From NCBI GenBank assembly GCA_963693365.1, contig CAVNZM010000006.1, positions 744,001 to 808,000 on the forward strand: a stretch of DNA of 64,000 bases, written 5' to 3'. The translations under genes and the position numbers were made by a program. A model generated the notes under the pieces. It had not been told where the DNA came from and did no database searches. It was given only the letters and a program-made list of their open reading frames with translations. Of this stretch, positions 54,918-64,000 are shown piece by piece. The stretch is from Amoebidium appalachense (taxonomy: Eukaryota > Ichthyosporea). Within the stretch, counting starts at the first letter, position 1. The number at the start of each line of letters is the position of its first letter.

Positions 54918-54980
54918 AACGCTGCTGGAGAGTGGGTATACCACAACCCGTCTGTAGAGAGAGAAAGTGACGAGGAATAG
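48743..54980 (+). CDS. SCNM1: SCNM1-like minor-spliceosome zinc-finger protein, 9 exons
   Basis: Exons 48743-48802, 50417-50478, 51477-51565, 52283-52356, 52839-53213, 53568-53599, 53871-53907, 54261-54304 and 54917-54980 keep phase and give 278 residues. The N-terminus [20 protein letters not shown] and the following [14 protein letters not shown] match SCNM1. Next is a U1-type C2H2 finger, [18 protein letters not shown] then [10 protein letters not shown] basic helix ([18 protein letters not shown]) and a [15 protein letters not shown] segment follow. A Pro/His-rich stretch comes from one large exon. The acidic end [20 protein letters not shown] matches the family C-terminus. SCNM1 is known as a component of the human minor (U12-type) spliceosome and acts in the nucleus. 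The start of exon 7 is the weakest boundary: 53862 also keeps frame. The protein is longer than human SCNM1 mainly because of the Pro-rich exon. Confidence 0.88.
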
Positions 54981-57366
54981 TCAGGCAGGTCTACCTCTGC
55001 TCCAAATCAACGTAGCATGATACACATTTTTTACCATACCCCCCTTTGGGACCTTTGGTCTTCGAGTTTGCATGGTCGATACCAGTTTTTTCCCCTGCAA
55101 ATCGAAAGATAAACTGACTCATGTTTGACTCAGTGTCTAGTAGATCTGAACAGCTTTGTAAACCAGCTTGAGTTCGGCAAATCTTTCTGACACATATGGT
55201 AACGAGGCAGTGTCTGTGCTAATGATAGTAATCGTTGTTGAATCCGTTAAAATTCTGAAGGCCGTAGAGTATTTGAAACACTGATGTAGAAACATTCTGA
55301 GGGAACTTTTTTGAACTGTTGTACATGCAAAAGCAACATAAATGAATGGTATGATACACACATGCTTGTACATGCTTTGAATGTGCACGTGCCGCAACAC
55401 AGTAAGTTCAGTCGAATAAAGTTTCCACCCTGATAATGATTGATGATGATAATGGAACCCCTTCATGCATGATTCACGCTGCTGCCGCTGAGGGCCACGC
55501 CGCATGCACTCCACATGCACCGGTACCGTGAACACGTCACCGCATCACGTGCATGCGTACGTGCACACAGATCTAGAGCAGAACGAACAGCCGGCGTGCA
55601 CACTGTCCAAGTTCAACGGAGGCCGTACACGTACCGCCACGTTCGCTGCTGGCCGAGTGATTACTATTGACGAACCCATTGTCGAGTCACTGTTTTTTTT
55701 TTCTTCCCCCGGCGGTTTCTGGCAAATTATGTATAATATGACTAAATATGTGTGGAAAAGACCTAATGTTTTTCAAAAAACATCATTTCGAGTTTCGATT
55801 CCGACATCGATCATCAAAAAGTTGCACTTGGTGGCTGCGAGGTATGTGAGCGCCATTCCTGGCATAATGCAGGGCGATCATCCGATTGGTCCACATATTT
55901 GAAACATTTTAATTGGATCGGAACGCATCATGATTCATGATTTTGTTGACATGCATTCCAAGAATTCACTCACAGGACCAGCTGCATGTTGGCCCATGAT
56001 GCCGGCCCGTGTCTGTGTACTATTTCGTTCGCACACGTGTCAAAGTTTATGTGGGCTGCCACGCGGATACTAAAATAACTAATATCATACATGGACATAC
56101 AGTATTTATACCGCTGGAATCATAACGGTTGACTTTCTTTGAACTGCCGTCATTCAACTCCTCTGTTTACTATGTAGTAGATCCCACGTGCGGATAATAC
56201 CATGATACGCACACTTTGCATGCTCTTGGAAGTAGGGACCTCCGACCCTGCGGTCTACAGTCACGATACACAGTAGTAGTAGAGTGGTCAGAGAGTAAGA
56301 ACAGTAACAGGGTGACCCTGAGACATGTTTGTTCCTAGTCTGTTGGAATTTGACAAGTTCCTGCTGGAGCACAGATGCTTTTGAAGAATCATCCCCACGA
56401 AGGATTGTTTGATACATAACCCGCTCACCGTAGGTTGGATGGTCGTGCAGTAATCGAACAAGTGGTGTGATTCGTAAACGTATCTTTCTTGAGCGACCGG
56501 CTTTTTTGTGACAGTGTGCAGCAGTTAAGGTTAACCACACAAACGACTTTATTGCCCCGCTCTCTTTTCATTCACACTTTCCTTTTTCGACACACACGAC
56601 CGACTTGACATCACCGTTTTCTTCACTTGGCATTTTCCCAGCTTTTTAGCATTCCCACCCGTCTCTGACAGTGTGCTCAATCGATGGGGGAACAAACAGC
56701 AACAAGATAACATAAGCTGGGTTAAAACTCGGCGCTTCTCCTGTTTCAGGTCCGACCGCGGCTATGTGCGTCAACACATCATGAGCCCAGGTATATACAT
56801 GTTCCACGTTGCCACGATTAACCATGCATGTCGGTAGGAGCGGAATATATATATAGTGGTTTCACTCTCAGCTCAGTAAACCACACGGTGTATGTTGGTT
56901 CTTTTCGCTCAATCTCGGCATCATGGTGGTGGAATCGCTCTAGCCGTCAATATAAATTGGCACAGTAAATATATCTCGCGAACACTGCCAGGCGAAATGA
57001 TGAGAATGTTTGGGCAACTTGAAATGAGTGTGTGGTGGCAAGTGGCACGCTCTGTCACGGTAGTTGCATATGCACGTTCATCCACTTGTATCTAGGATCA
57101 CGCCCACGCTAGTCTACAGGCCCATCCACTGCAACAGTATGTACCTACCACTGGTGCGAATCTCGATTAACTATTACTTTTAACCCCTTCCCCCCACCCC
57201 ACCCCACCCCTCTTCCCCTCTAGATATTCCCCCGGTCTTTTTTCTTTGTTACCGTGACGTACACCAGTTGAGGAGGGTACCAGTAGCATGTCAAGTTATA
57301 CCTGCATCTGTGCAGTAAAACCTAACCATCACGTACGCAGATATCAACCACTCTGCAACAACGGCC
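54981..57366. other. Unique intergenic sequence, no gene resolved
   Basis: Low in simple repeats. Open frames at 55504-55902 (+) and 56154-56540 (minus) show no recognisable domain. AT-rich TATA-like sequence lies near 56847-56857, about 0.5 kb before the next gene. Confidence 0.45.
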
Positions 57367-59016
57367 ATGCAGTCCACACAAACACCATGCACGCCTCGCG
57401 CAAACGAGAATAGAAGCGAGATTCGTTGCAATGATGACGCGACGAGCCGAAATGAATCAACCACAATCCATCCGCCAAACAAAGCAGCAACGGCAACAGA
57501 CAGTCGCTGGACCTCACGTTGCAGACAAGCTAGCCGGCTATTTAGTAAAGATAGCGACGCCAGCTGTGTATCGACTGTGAACATCACATCTGCAATGCCA
57601 ACCGGTTCAATACTAGACAACACCAAAAAGAGCCAAACCACGTCGATCCAATCACTAGGAGGTGTATGCACGTCAAGCAAACATGCGCTTGGCCCCCGTC
57701 CTACACGTGCCGTGCAGGGCATGCTCATGGGCCCAGCAAACACAGAGCGCCTACTTCGGCGACGGTTGGTTCTAGTGGCTCTATGGGCTGCGTCAACTGC
57801 ATTTGTGGCCGCGGGTATTGCAGGTCTTGGGGTAGCCTACATGCACAGCGCGCACACACCACGTATACGCACACAACCAATGCAGGAGGGAGAGGAAAGC
57901 ACATCCCACCCTGTGCTGGTGCTGGCCTGCTTGTATGTGGGTGCGGGTGCCCTGTCTTTGATACTGTGGGTGGTGGCCCAGTTATGGGTCATGGGCCACA
58001 ACCGCAAGGGTGACCTAAAACCGAGCAAACACCTGCCGGGGGGCCTCCTAGCCACCGTGTGTGGTGCATACACCCTTCTACTCCTCCACACGGCATGGCT
58101 ACTCGCCATCGAATCCGGATATATTCCTTCAGCCGTGTGGTCTGTCCCACCCGTCTTCATCCTTACCGTGATTTTACCTCAGCGCGTGGCTCTTCCTCTG
58201 GCCGTTGCACCAATCACCGTGCTGGTCATGCGAATCATGTTGCTCTACTATGGATACCCCGTGCTATGGCCCAAACCAAGATGGGCACTGTGCAACAACC
58301 ATATCAGCCGTATGCTCGCTCGACGACGTGTGGTATTTCTCGGCATATTTCTGCTCCTTGTACCCTATTTGGGCCTGTTGGTGTTGGATTTTTACGAGTA
58401 TGCGACAAGACACCTCGGCGGATACCTCTTGGGTGGCGCAGACGCGCTAGCAGCACTGACGTTTGACATGCTACTTGTGGGTGTACAGCTTTGGACTACC
58501 GGCTGTCTGTGCATTATCAGAGACTACCTAAGACACCTCGACATGGACCAGACCACCCTGCTGCTGATGCTCACACTGTGCAGCACGGTACACGTGGTGG
58601 GTGACTATTTGTGCAAGTGGACACCCCTCGGGGACCTACTCTGGCCCCGGTTTATTCTGTTTTTCCTGCTGTGTGCCCAGACAGCAATGGGTGTAGGGTA
58701 TGTTTACGGTAGTTTCCGTCAAATAGCGCGAACACCGCGCGTCACTTTGGACTCTTCGGGGTCTGCAACCTGTGTAGTTGACGACCAATCAATGGACAGC
58801 GTCGATAGGAGGTTCCTTCAGGCACGCACAATGATGCGAGCCAGTTTTAAGAGGATGCAGCGCAGTAGCGTGCGGGGTATACCACGTGGGTGGCCTGGTA
58901 TGGGCGGTCCGGTGAATGGCAATCGCAAACCGGACACAACGACTACAACGGTTATCCATATTGAGCCAAGCGCAGCCATGAGCACCACGGAAAGTTTTAC
59001 AAGTATCCCTGTGTAG
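57367..59016 (+). CDS. Orphan multi-pass membrane protein (about eight helices)
   Basis: Intronless, 549 residues. Residues 1-125 are polar, Ser/Thr-rich and probably cytoplasmic. Hydrophobic segments lie at about 134-158, 182-208, 226-248, 262-294 (long, possibly a re-entrant hairpin), 322-342, 358-384, 396-414 and 429-449. Basic loops (RLLRRR before helix 1, NRKGDLKPSK after 2, RMLARRR before 5, RDYLRH after 6) fit an N-in/C-in topology by the positive-inside rule. The C-terminal 100 residues are again polar. I do not recognise the family. A seven-helix receptor-like fold with an extra helix, or a transporter/enzyme such as an eight-helix YhhN/TMEM86-like protein, are possibilities, but no diagnostic motif was found. 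The coding sequence is free of simple repeats, so the frame is reliable. Confidence 0.7.
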   Translation: MQSTQTPCTPRANENRSEIRCNDDATSRNESTTIHPPNKAATATDSRWTSRCRQASRLFSKDSDASCVSTVNITSAMPTGSILDNTKKSQTTSIQSLGGVCTSSKHALGPRPTRAVQGMLMGPANTERLLRRRLVLVALWAASTAFVAAGIAGLGVAYMHSAHTPRIRTQPMQEGEESTSHPVLVLACLYVGAGALSLILWVVAQLWVMGHNRKGDLKPSKHLPGGLLATVCGAYTLLLLHTAWLLAIESGYIPSAVWSVPPVFILTVILPQRVALPLAVAPITVLVMRIMLLYYGYPVLWPKPRWALCNNHISRMLARRRVVFLGIFLLLVPYLGLLVLDFYEYATRHLGGYLLGGADALAALTFDMLLVGVQLWTTGCLCIIRDYLRHLDMDQTTLLLMLTLCSTVHVVGDYLCKWTPLGDLLWPRFILFFLLCAQTAMGVGYVYGSFRQIARTPRVTLDSSGSATCVVDDQSMDSVDRRFLQARTMMRASFKRMQRSSVRGIPRGWPGMGGPVNGNRKPDTTTTTVIHIEPSAAMSTTESFTSIPV

Positions 59017-59825
59017 TGTGGGCTACCCTCGTCGATGTGGTTGGTATACAGAAAAAAATAACTGAGACAAACAGCAGGTTACGCGGATACAAACATACTA
59101 CTTTGTGATACAAGAATAGAAATAGCAGTACATAGGTTAGGTTTGTATAGTAGCAGGTCGACACACACACACACACACAAACACAAACACACACTAATCT
59201 TATGCTAAGTTTAACTTACTTGCTTTGTTGTTGTAATGATTCGACAAAAGCTAGGGGTTTAATCATGCCTCTTCAATAATGTTGGTGTTTGTCTCACGAA
59301 TTGTGCCGACATGTTAAAATGCATTGAGCCGGTGGGGTGGAGATATACCCCTGAGTGTACCGTTGAGGGTTGCCGTTTTGACATACGCTTTCGTAATTTG
59401 AATGGACTCTTAAAAGTTGCGAAATCAATGATTGTGATAGAACAAGATAGAGGGGGGGCAGGTTATGAGCCGGTCCGGACTATACAGGCAGCGCTGAGAC
59501 GGACTTGAAATCAAACTCTACAACTCAGATAATAGCACATACGTAGCTGGTTATCTCCATGGTGGACCACCACCGTATTTTTAGATGATCATTTGCAGGG
59601 TTTAATAGGTTGTATGCCGTTTGTATCTGATGCAGAATGGCCTCCCTCCCCTCCCCCCTTCCCCCCCGCCCCCTGGTGCACGCCAGGCTGGTGTGGCCGG
59701 CCTCCGGCCCCTATTGCGGCATGGCGTTTGCAGCCCTCCGAGTGCGCTGGGCTCCCTGTTCCCAAATACATGGTGCACCAGAAGCGCGCCATGCATGACA
59801 ACACTCGAGGCTTATCAAACCCCCC

Positions 59826-59859
<34 letters not shown>

Positions 59860-60231
59860 GAGCCTCGGAGTCGAGTGGTGACTGCGGCATGATGGGCACC
59901 AGTCATCCAGGGGCGACTGAGCTCAAACCAATCTAATCGCAGGAAAATTAAACATATAAAGAAAATATACACCCTAATAAGGCAACTGTAAACACTCAGA
60001 AGCATTCCATGAGCCAGCCTTTGGAATGTTGACTTAAAAGTTTGACGGACACACTGTCGCCGACAGAGTCGGAACCCTAGGCGAGGTGACTTACTTGTCC
60101 AGTTGCACTTCGAAGCCACATTAGAACATATGTAGGTCGCCTAACTCCGCAAAGCTCACCGTGGCACACGCCAAAGCACACAAAACATACGCACACACGC
60201 ACACACGCACACACACACAGATTGAGAGAAA
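59017..60231. other. Intergenic sequence, no gene resolved
   Basis: Contains a short CA array (59162-59190), poly-C at 59828-59857 and otherwise unique sequence. A (CA)n-like stretch (60190-60220) lies just upstream of the NGLY1 ATG. Confidence 0.5.
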
Positions 60232-63200
60232 ATGGCACCCGTCGGCGACCTACTGCAGCTGGTAAGCGGGCAGGGGGCCGTAGGCACCGAGTGTCTGCAG
60301 ACACTCAGACGGATACTGGGCAACATAGTGGCCAACCCTAACGAGGACAAGTATAGGTCTGTGCGTGTGGATAACGCCACAGTCAAGAGGAACATCGTGG
60401 ATGTGAAGGGCGCAGTGGACTTACTGGTGGCAGTGGGGTTTGAAAAGGTGAGGGGGAGGGGAAGCACCAGGGGAGAGGGGGGGAGGGAAGAGGGGATGCA
60501 GGGGAGAAGGGAGGGATGGAGGGAGGGGGGCGGGGGGGGAAAGTTTGAAGGACAGGGGAAGTGGAGCAAGTAGTGGTGTAGATGTCCGTGTTGTAGAGTG
60601 ATTGGGCCGGATCTAGGGTGTGCGGATGGGTGGATGGGTGGGTGGATCTTGGTGAGGGGACGAGGGGGGGGGGGGGGGGGGGGGGGGGAGGGGGCGGCGG
60701 CCGGGGGGAGAGGGGGGGGGGGCGGGGAGGAGGGGGGTGATCCCGCGTGCGTGTGCGTATGTGTGTCAAGGAGTAGCCGTGGTGAGGGGAGAGAGAATGG
60801 GAAAAATGGCTACGTTGGGAGACCCATGTAAGGAAGGGTTGTCCGCATCTGCAGCTATGCCTAGGGGCTGCTCCTTTTAGATCCTGCAAGTGCACATTTG
60901 CTGTTTGAGTGTCGGTTACGTTGCAGTAACTTGTGGTGGATTCAAATTTTACGAGGAGACAACCTGGGTTGAAGGAAACTAAAGGTTTAACAAGTAGGAG
61001 GGAGGTGTGTGTGTGTGTGTGTGTGTGTGGAGGGGAGGGAGGCGGGGAGATAGAATTGGACGAGGAAGTGCTGCAGGCCAGACAGAAAACCTGTTAGCTG
61101 CTTTTGGTGTGTCCCCCCCGCCCCCCCCCCTCCCCCCCGCCTTCCGTATGTGCGTGTGCCTGTGTGTGTGTTTGTGTCTGTGTGTGTGTGTGGTGGTTGG
61201 CGGCGGCATGGGGGGAGGGGGAGGGGGTAGGGGGGGCCGAAGATGGGGAGGGGGGAAGGGAGAGGAGGGGAAGGGGAGGGGGGAGCACGACTTATTTTGC
61301 ACAAAGTGAGTAGGGGTGGAAGGACAAGGATCGAAGGTGTGTGTGTGTGTGTGCAAGTTGGCAGGCGTGCTTGTGTGCTGACGGTGGGCTGGGCCAGGTT
61401 GGGGACAGACTGGTGCTGGGCCCGCAGACTGACCTTGAAAGGGTTAAGACGGCCCTGGCACACATAGAGTATGTGGCCTCTCTCCCCCCCCCCCCCCTCC
61501 CCCTCCCGCACTCCCCTGACCCTCCCCTCTTCCCCCCCCCCCTCCCCCCCCCCCCCCCGCGCTTCCCCGCGCTTCCCCCGCCCCCCCCCTCCCCCCACCC
61601 CCCCCCCCCCCCTCTCCAAAAAATAAAAACGACCAATGAGCAACAAAATGATAAAGGGGAAAGAGAAAAGAAAATGAGGGAGAATTATAGGATGAGAGAT
61701 CCTAGCTGTGTTTGTGTGTCTCTGTGTGTGTGTGTGCATGCCTTTGGGTGGGATGTGTGTGTGTCGTGTTTGTCCGTGTGTGTTATTGTTTGTGTTTGTG
61801 TATGTTGTGTGTGTGTGGTTGTGTGTGGTTGGGGAAGGGGATAGAGCTATATGTAGGTTCCCTTAAAATCATTTAAAGTTTTCACCACATTCATGGCTGG
61901 GAAAAGCGTCTCTCGCTCTTTTGCTGCATGCTCGCATAAGTAACCTTGTGTATTGCTGACTGGGGCCTGTGAATCCCACACATTTAGTTCTTGGGAGCGT
62001 TGCAGGTGGGTTTTGCGCGGGAGGTGTGTGTGGGTGGAACTTACATGGCGAATGGCCTGGTCCCTCTTGAGGATGTTGTTTGTGTTAAGTTTGGGGTGGT
62101 AGATTACTTAATCTTGTTTTTTTTTGAATTCGTACTGTTTACCACTGTTTTTCATAACAACCCCCCCCTCACCCCCCCTCGCCCCCGGAACCTCAAGAGG
62201 TGCACTCTGGTTCCTACTTTGATCGATTTTACTTGGGAAGGAATTAACATCTGGCATACCAATTGGGCCTCCCCCCTCCTCCCCCCCCCCCCCCCTCCCC
62301 CCCCCCCCCCCTCCCCCTTCCCCCCCCCCCCAAAAAAAAAATAAAAAAAAATGATTTTTCTTGCCCGTGACACTTACCTTCACTTAAAGTGTACGTAACA
62401 CACACCCTCTCGCCCTTTTCCTCTTGGGCCATTCCATAATAGCTAATTCACCCCAAACCACACCCACCCACCCAAATGCCCCTACCTCCCCCCCCCCCCC
62501 CCCCCCGTTTGCCCCCCTGCCCCTCCCCCCAACACACACACACACACACACACCGACCGACCCCCCCCCCCCCCCCCCCCCCACATCCACTCTCCCTCCC
62601 CCCTCCCCCCTCCCCCCTCCCCGCCCCTCCCCTCCATCCACCCACCCACACACCCACCCACACACCCTTCCCCACCCCTCCCCCCACCCACCCACCCATT
62701 CACCGACCACCCACCCACACAGATCCCAACTTGCTCCAGCAAGCACCAGCACCCCCCCACCCTCCACCTCCACCGCCTCTGGGCCGTCTGTCCCCCGACC
62801 CCCTGTTGATGTGCGGAGCCGTAGCGACCCGGCAGCCATCAGCAAACACCAATCATTGGTGGCGGTGATGAAGAGCAACTGTGCACTGGTTTATGACTAT
62901 GAGGATAAGGCACTGCAGGTGGGTGTGGGTGGGGGTAGATGGGAGTAGATGGGGGTAAATGGGGGTAAATGGTAATAAAAGGGAATGGAAGAGTTCGGAA
63001 GGGATTAGAGGTGGGTAGAGAGGGGCAGAAGGGATTAGAAGTGGTTGGAGGGATGTAGAAACGCGTGAAAAAGACGAGAAGGGGATAGAACGGATGGGAG
63101 GGGATAGAAGGGAATATGGGGGGATCATAAGGGGATCGAGGTAATCTAAGGGAATGGGAATATGAGAGTGAGAATTCTCATACGGGGATTTGGGGGGCCG

Positions 63201-63397
63201 GGGGGGGGGGGGGGGGGGAGGGGAGGGGGTGCGCAGTGCCTGTGAGTGCAGCCAGGGATTGGAGTATGCCAGCAGGGGAAAAATGCATATGTTCGTGAGC
63301 GACATACGGGGCAACATGGCGGGTTTACATTTTGTTTGTGTGTGTGTGTGCGGGCATGCAGGTGGGCTGGCGGGCCGACAGGCCGGCGTGTTTGTTT

Positions 63398-63428
<31 letters not shown>

Positions 63429-63733
63429 TTTGAAGGAAGCAGCAACAAGAATCGGATTGTGCGCAAGTGAGGAGAGAGCTCTGAGCTGGTGGGCAGAATG
63501 TGCTGCCTGCCTGTGTGCTGTGTGCCTGTGTGCCTGTGTGCCTGTGTGCCTGTGTGTATGTCTGCCTGTGTGCCTGTGTCCCTGTGTGTTCACAGCACAT
63601 GCATGCATGGTCATAGTCAATCTCTGTGTATCCCCCTGACCCCTTTATGTTAGGATGCAGCAAGACGCTGTGTGCCGACCTTTGCACTTGCAAAAAAAGC
63701 TACTGCAGAGCTGCATGAAGATACAGACCTCAG
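60232..63733 (+). CDS. NGLY1: Peptide:N-glycanase (NGLY1), N-terminal PUB part; gene runs off the window
   Basis: Exons 60232-60447, 61398-61468, 62723-62918 and 63654-63733 (ends phase 2, donor gtgctt) keep one frame. The PUB domain lies at about residues 17-95 (TLRRILGNIVANPNEDKYRS, then DVKGAVDLLVAVGFEK and VKTALAHIE). It binds the C-terminus of p97/Cdc48. A Ser/Pro linker follows, then ISKHQSLVAVMKSNCALVYD, which matches the segment before the catalytic core of NGLY1. NGLY1 removes N-glycans from misfolded glycoproteins exported to the cytosol for ER-associated degradation. The transglutaminase-like Cys-His-Asp core should lie beyond 64000. PUB alone also occurs in UBXN6 and HOIP, but the order and post-PUB match favour NGLY1. 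Introns hold G-rich, C-rich and GT arrays. Confidence 0.85.
62919..63165 (+). repeat. Degenerate G-rich minisatellite in NGLY1 intron 3
   Basis: Short units of the form GGGRATAGAA or GGGGGTAAAT recur from about 62925 to 63165 with many variants, starting close to the 5' splice site. Confidence 0.55.
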
Positions 63734-63740
63734 GTGCTTT

Positions 63741-63775
<35 letters not shown>

Positions 63776-63784
63776 TTCCCCCCC

Positions 63785-63894
63785 ATGGCAGATGTTGCAT
63801 ACTTGAATGTTTGCCTTTGCATGTGTCCTGCACCATGTTTCTCGTCGTGTATAAGTACTTTGTACCGTGTTCCGGATTCAACCCCCCCCCCCCC
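63785..63894 (+). repeat. Dispersed repeat, copy D, ending in poly-C
   Basis: GCATACTTGAATG, ATGTTTCTCGTC and CTTTGTACCGTGTTCCG occur in the same order as in copy C (27246-27330). Poly-C follows at 63882-63904. The remaining bases to 64000 are C-rich with no exon seen. Confidence 0.5.
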
Positions 63895-64000
63895 CCCCCC
63901 CCCCGCCCCTCTTGCTCCTCACCACCACGACCACCACCACCATGACTACCAACCCAACTCTTAAGCCCCCACCCCCACCTCCCATGCTCCCATTCATGAA

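Noticed and set aside
56154-56540. Minus-strand 128-codon frame considered as a transposase fragment
   Set aside because: No catalytic motif or recognisable domain. Basic composition alone is not evidence.
57666-58466. Alternative frames inside the membrane-protein gene
   Set aside because: They overlap a 549-codon frame with consistent membrane topology.
60598-60831. Gly-rich frame in NGLY1 intron 1
   Set aside because: Product of poly-G and GGGA repeats in an intron; it has no start context or domain.

Overview
This window is nuclear DNA from an intron-rich eukaryote. It is packed with simple repeats: long (GT)n/(CA)n and (GA)n arrays and dozens of uninterrupted poly-C or poly-G runs of 20 to about 60 bases. 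The protein-coding complement has an opisthokont flavour: orthologues or homologues of TBL2, NUSAP1, SCNM1 and NGLY1, an RGS-domain protein, a Cdc1/MPPE1-type metallophosphoesterase and a DUF1769 protein. NUSAP and SCNM1 together with a fungal/protist-type DUF1769 gene suggest a holozoan protist or early-branching opisthokont. That placement is inference; no species is recognised.

Layout. 1-5.9 kb: repeats, a tRNA-like Pol III unit, a 253-bp MITE with near-perfect terminal inverted repeats, and a broken hAT transposase. 5.9-7.1 kb: intronless metallophosphoesterase behind a TATA box. 7.1-13.1 kb: simple repeats, and an orphan promoter-like cluster (E2F site plus four inverted CCAAT boxes) near 11.1 kb. 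13.2-15.6 kb: two-exon RGS gene. 15.6-19.4 kb: repeats and AT-rich DNA. 19.4-20.6 kb (minus strand): intronless 402-residue gag-like or orphan gene with its own TATA/CCAAT promoter. 22.6-23.6 kb: a 0.9-kb purine tract. 24.6-34.8 kb: 14-exon TBL2-like gene. 35.9-36.7 kb (minus strand): DUF1769 gene. 40.2-47.1 kb: about 12-exon NUSAP1-like gene. 47.3 kb: tRNA-Val(CAC). 48.7-55.0 kb: 9-exon SCNM1-like gene. 57.4-59.0 kb: intronless eight-helix membrane protein. 60.2 kb to the window end: 5' part of a peptide:N-glycanase (NGLY1) gene.

The spliced models were built by hand by joining exons so that phase is kept throughout. TBL2 (14 exons, 444 residues), SCNM1 (9 exons, 278 residues), RGS (328 residues) and the NGLY1 fragment all close without frame conflict. 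NUSAP needs one non-obvious donor choice. All introns are GT-AG. The genes form no operon or pathway. They serve the ER/GPI-lipid system, G-protein signalling, ER stress (TBL2), the mitotic spindle (NUSAP), the minor spliceosome (SCNM1) and glycoprotein quality control (NGLY1).

The most striking pattern is where the simple repeats lie. In several independent genes a (GT)n array starts exactly at the 5' splice site, and a (CA)n array ends exactly at the 3' splice-site AG. The two ends of some introns can therefore pair as a GU:CA duplex.
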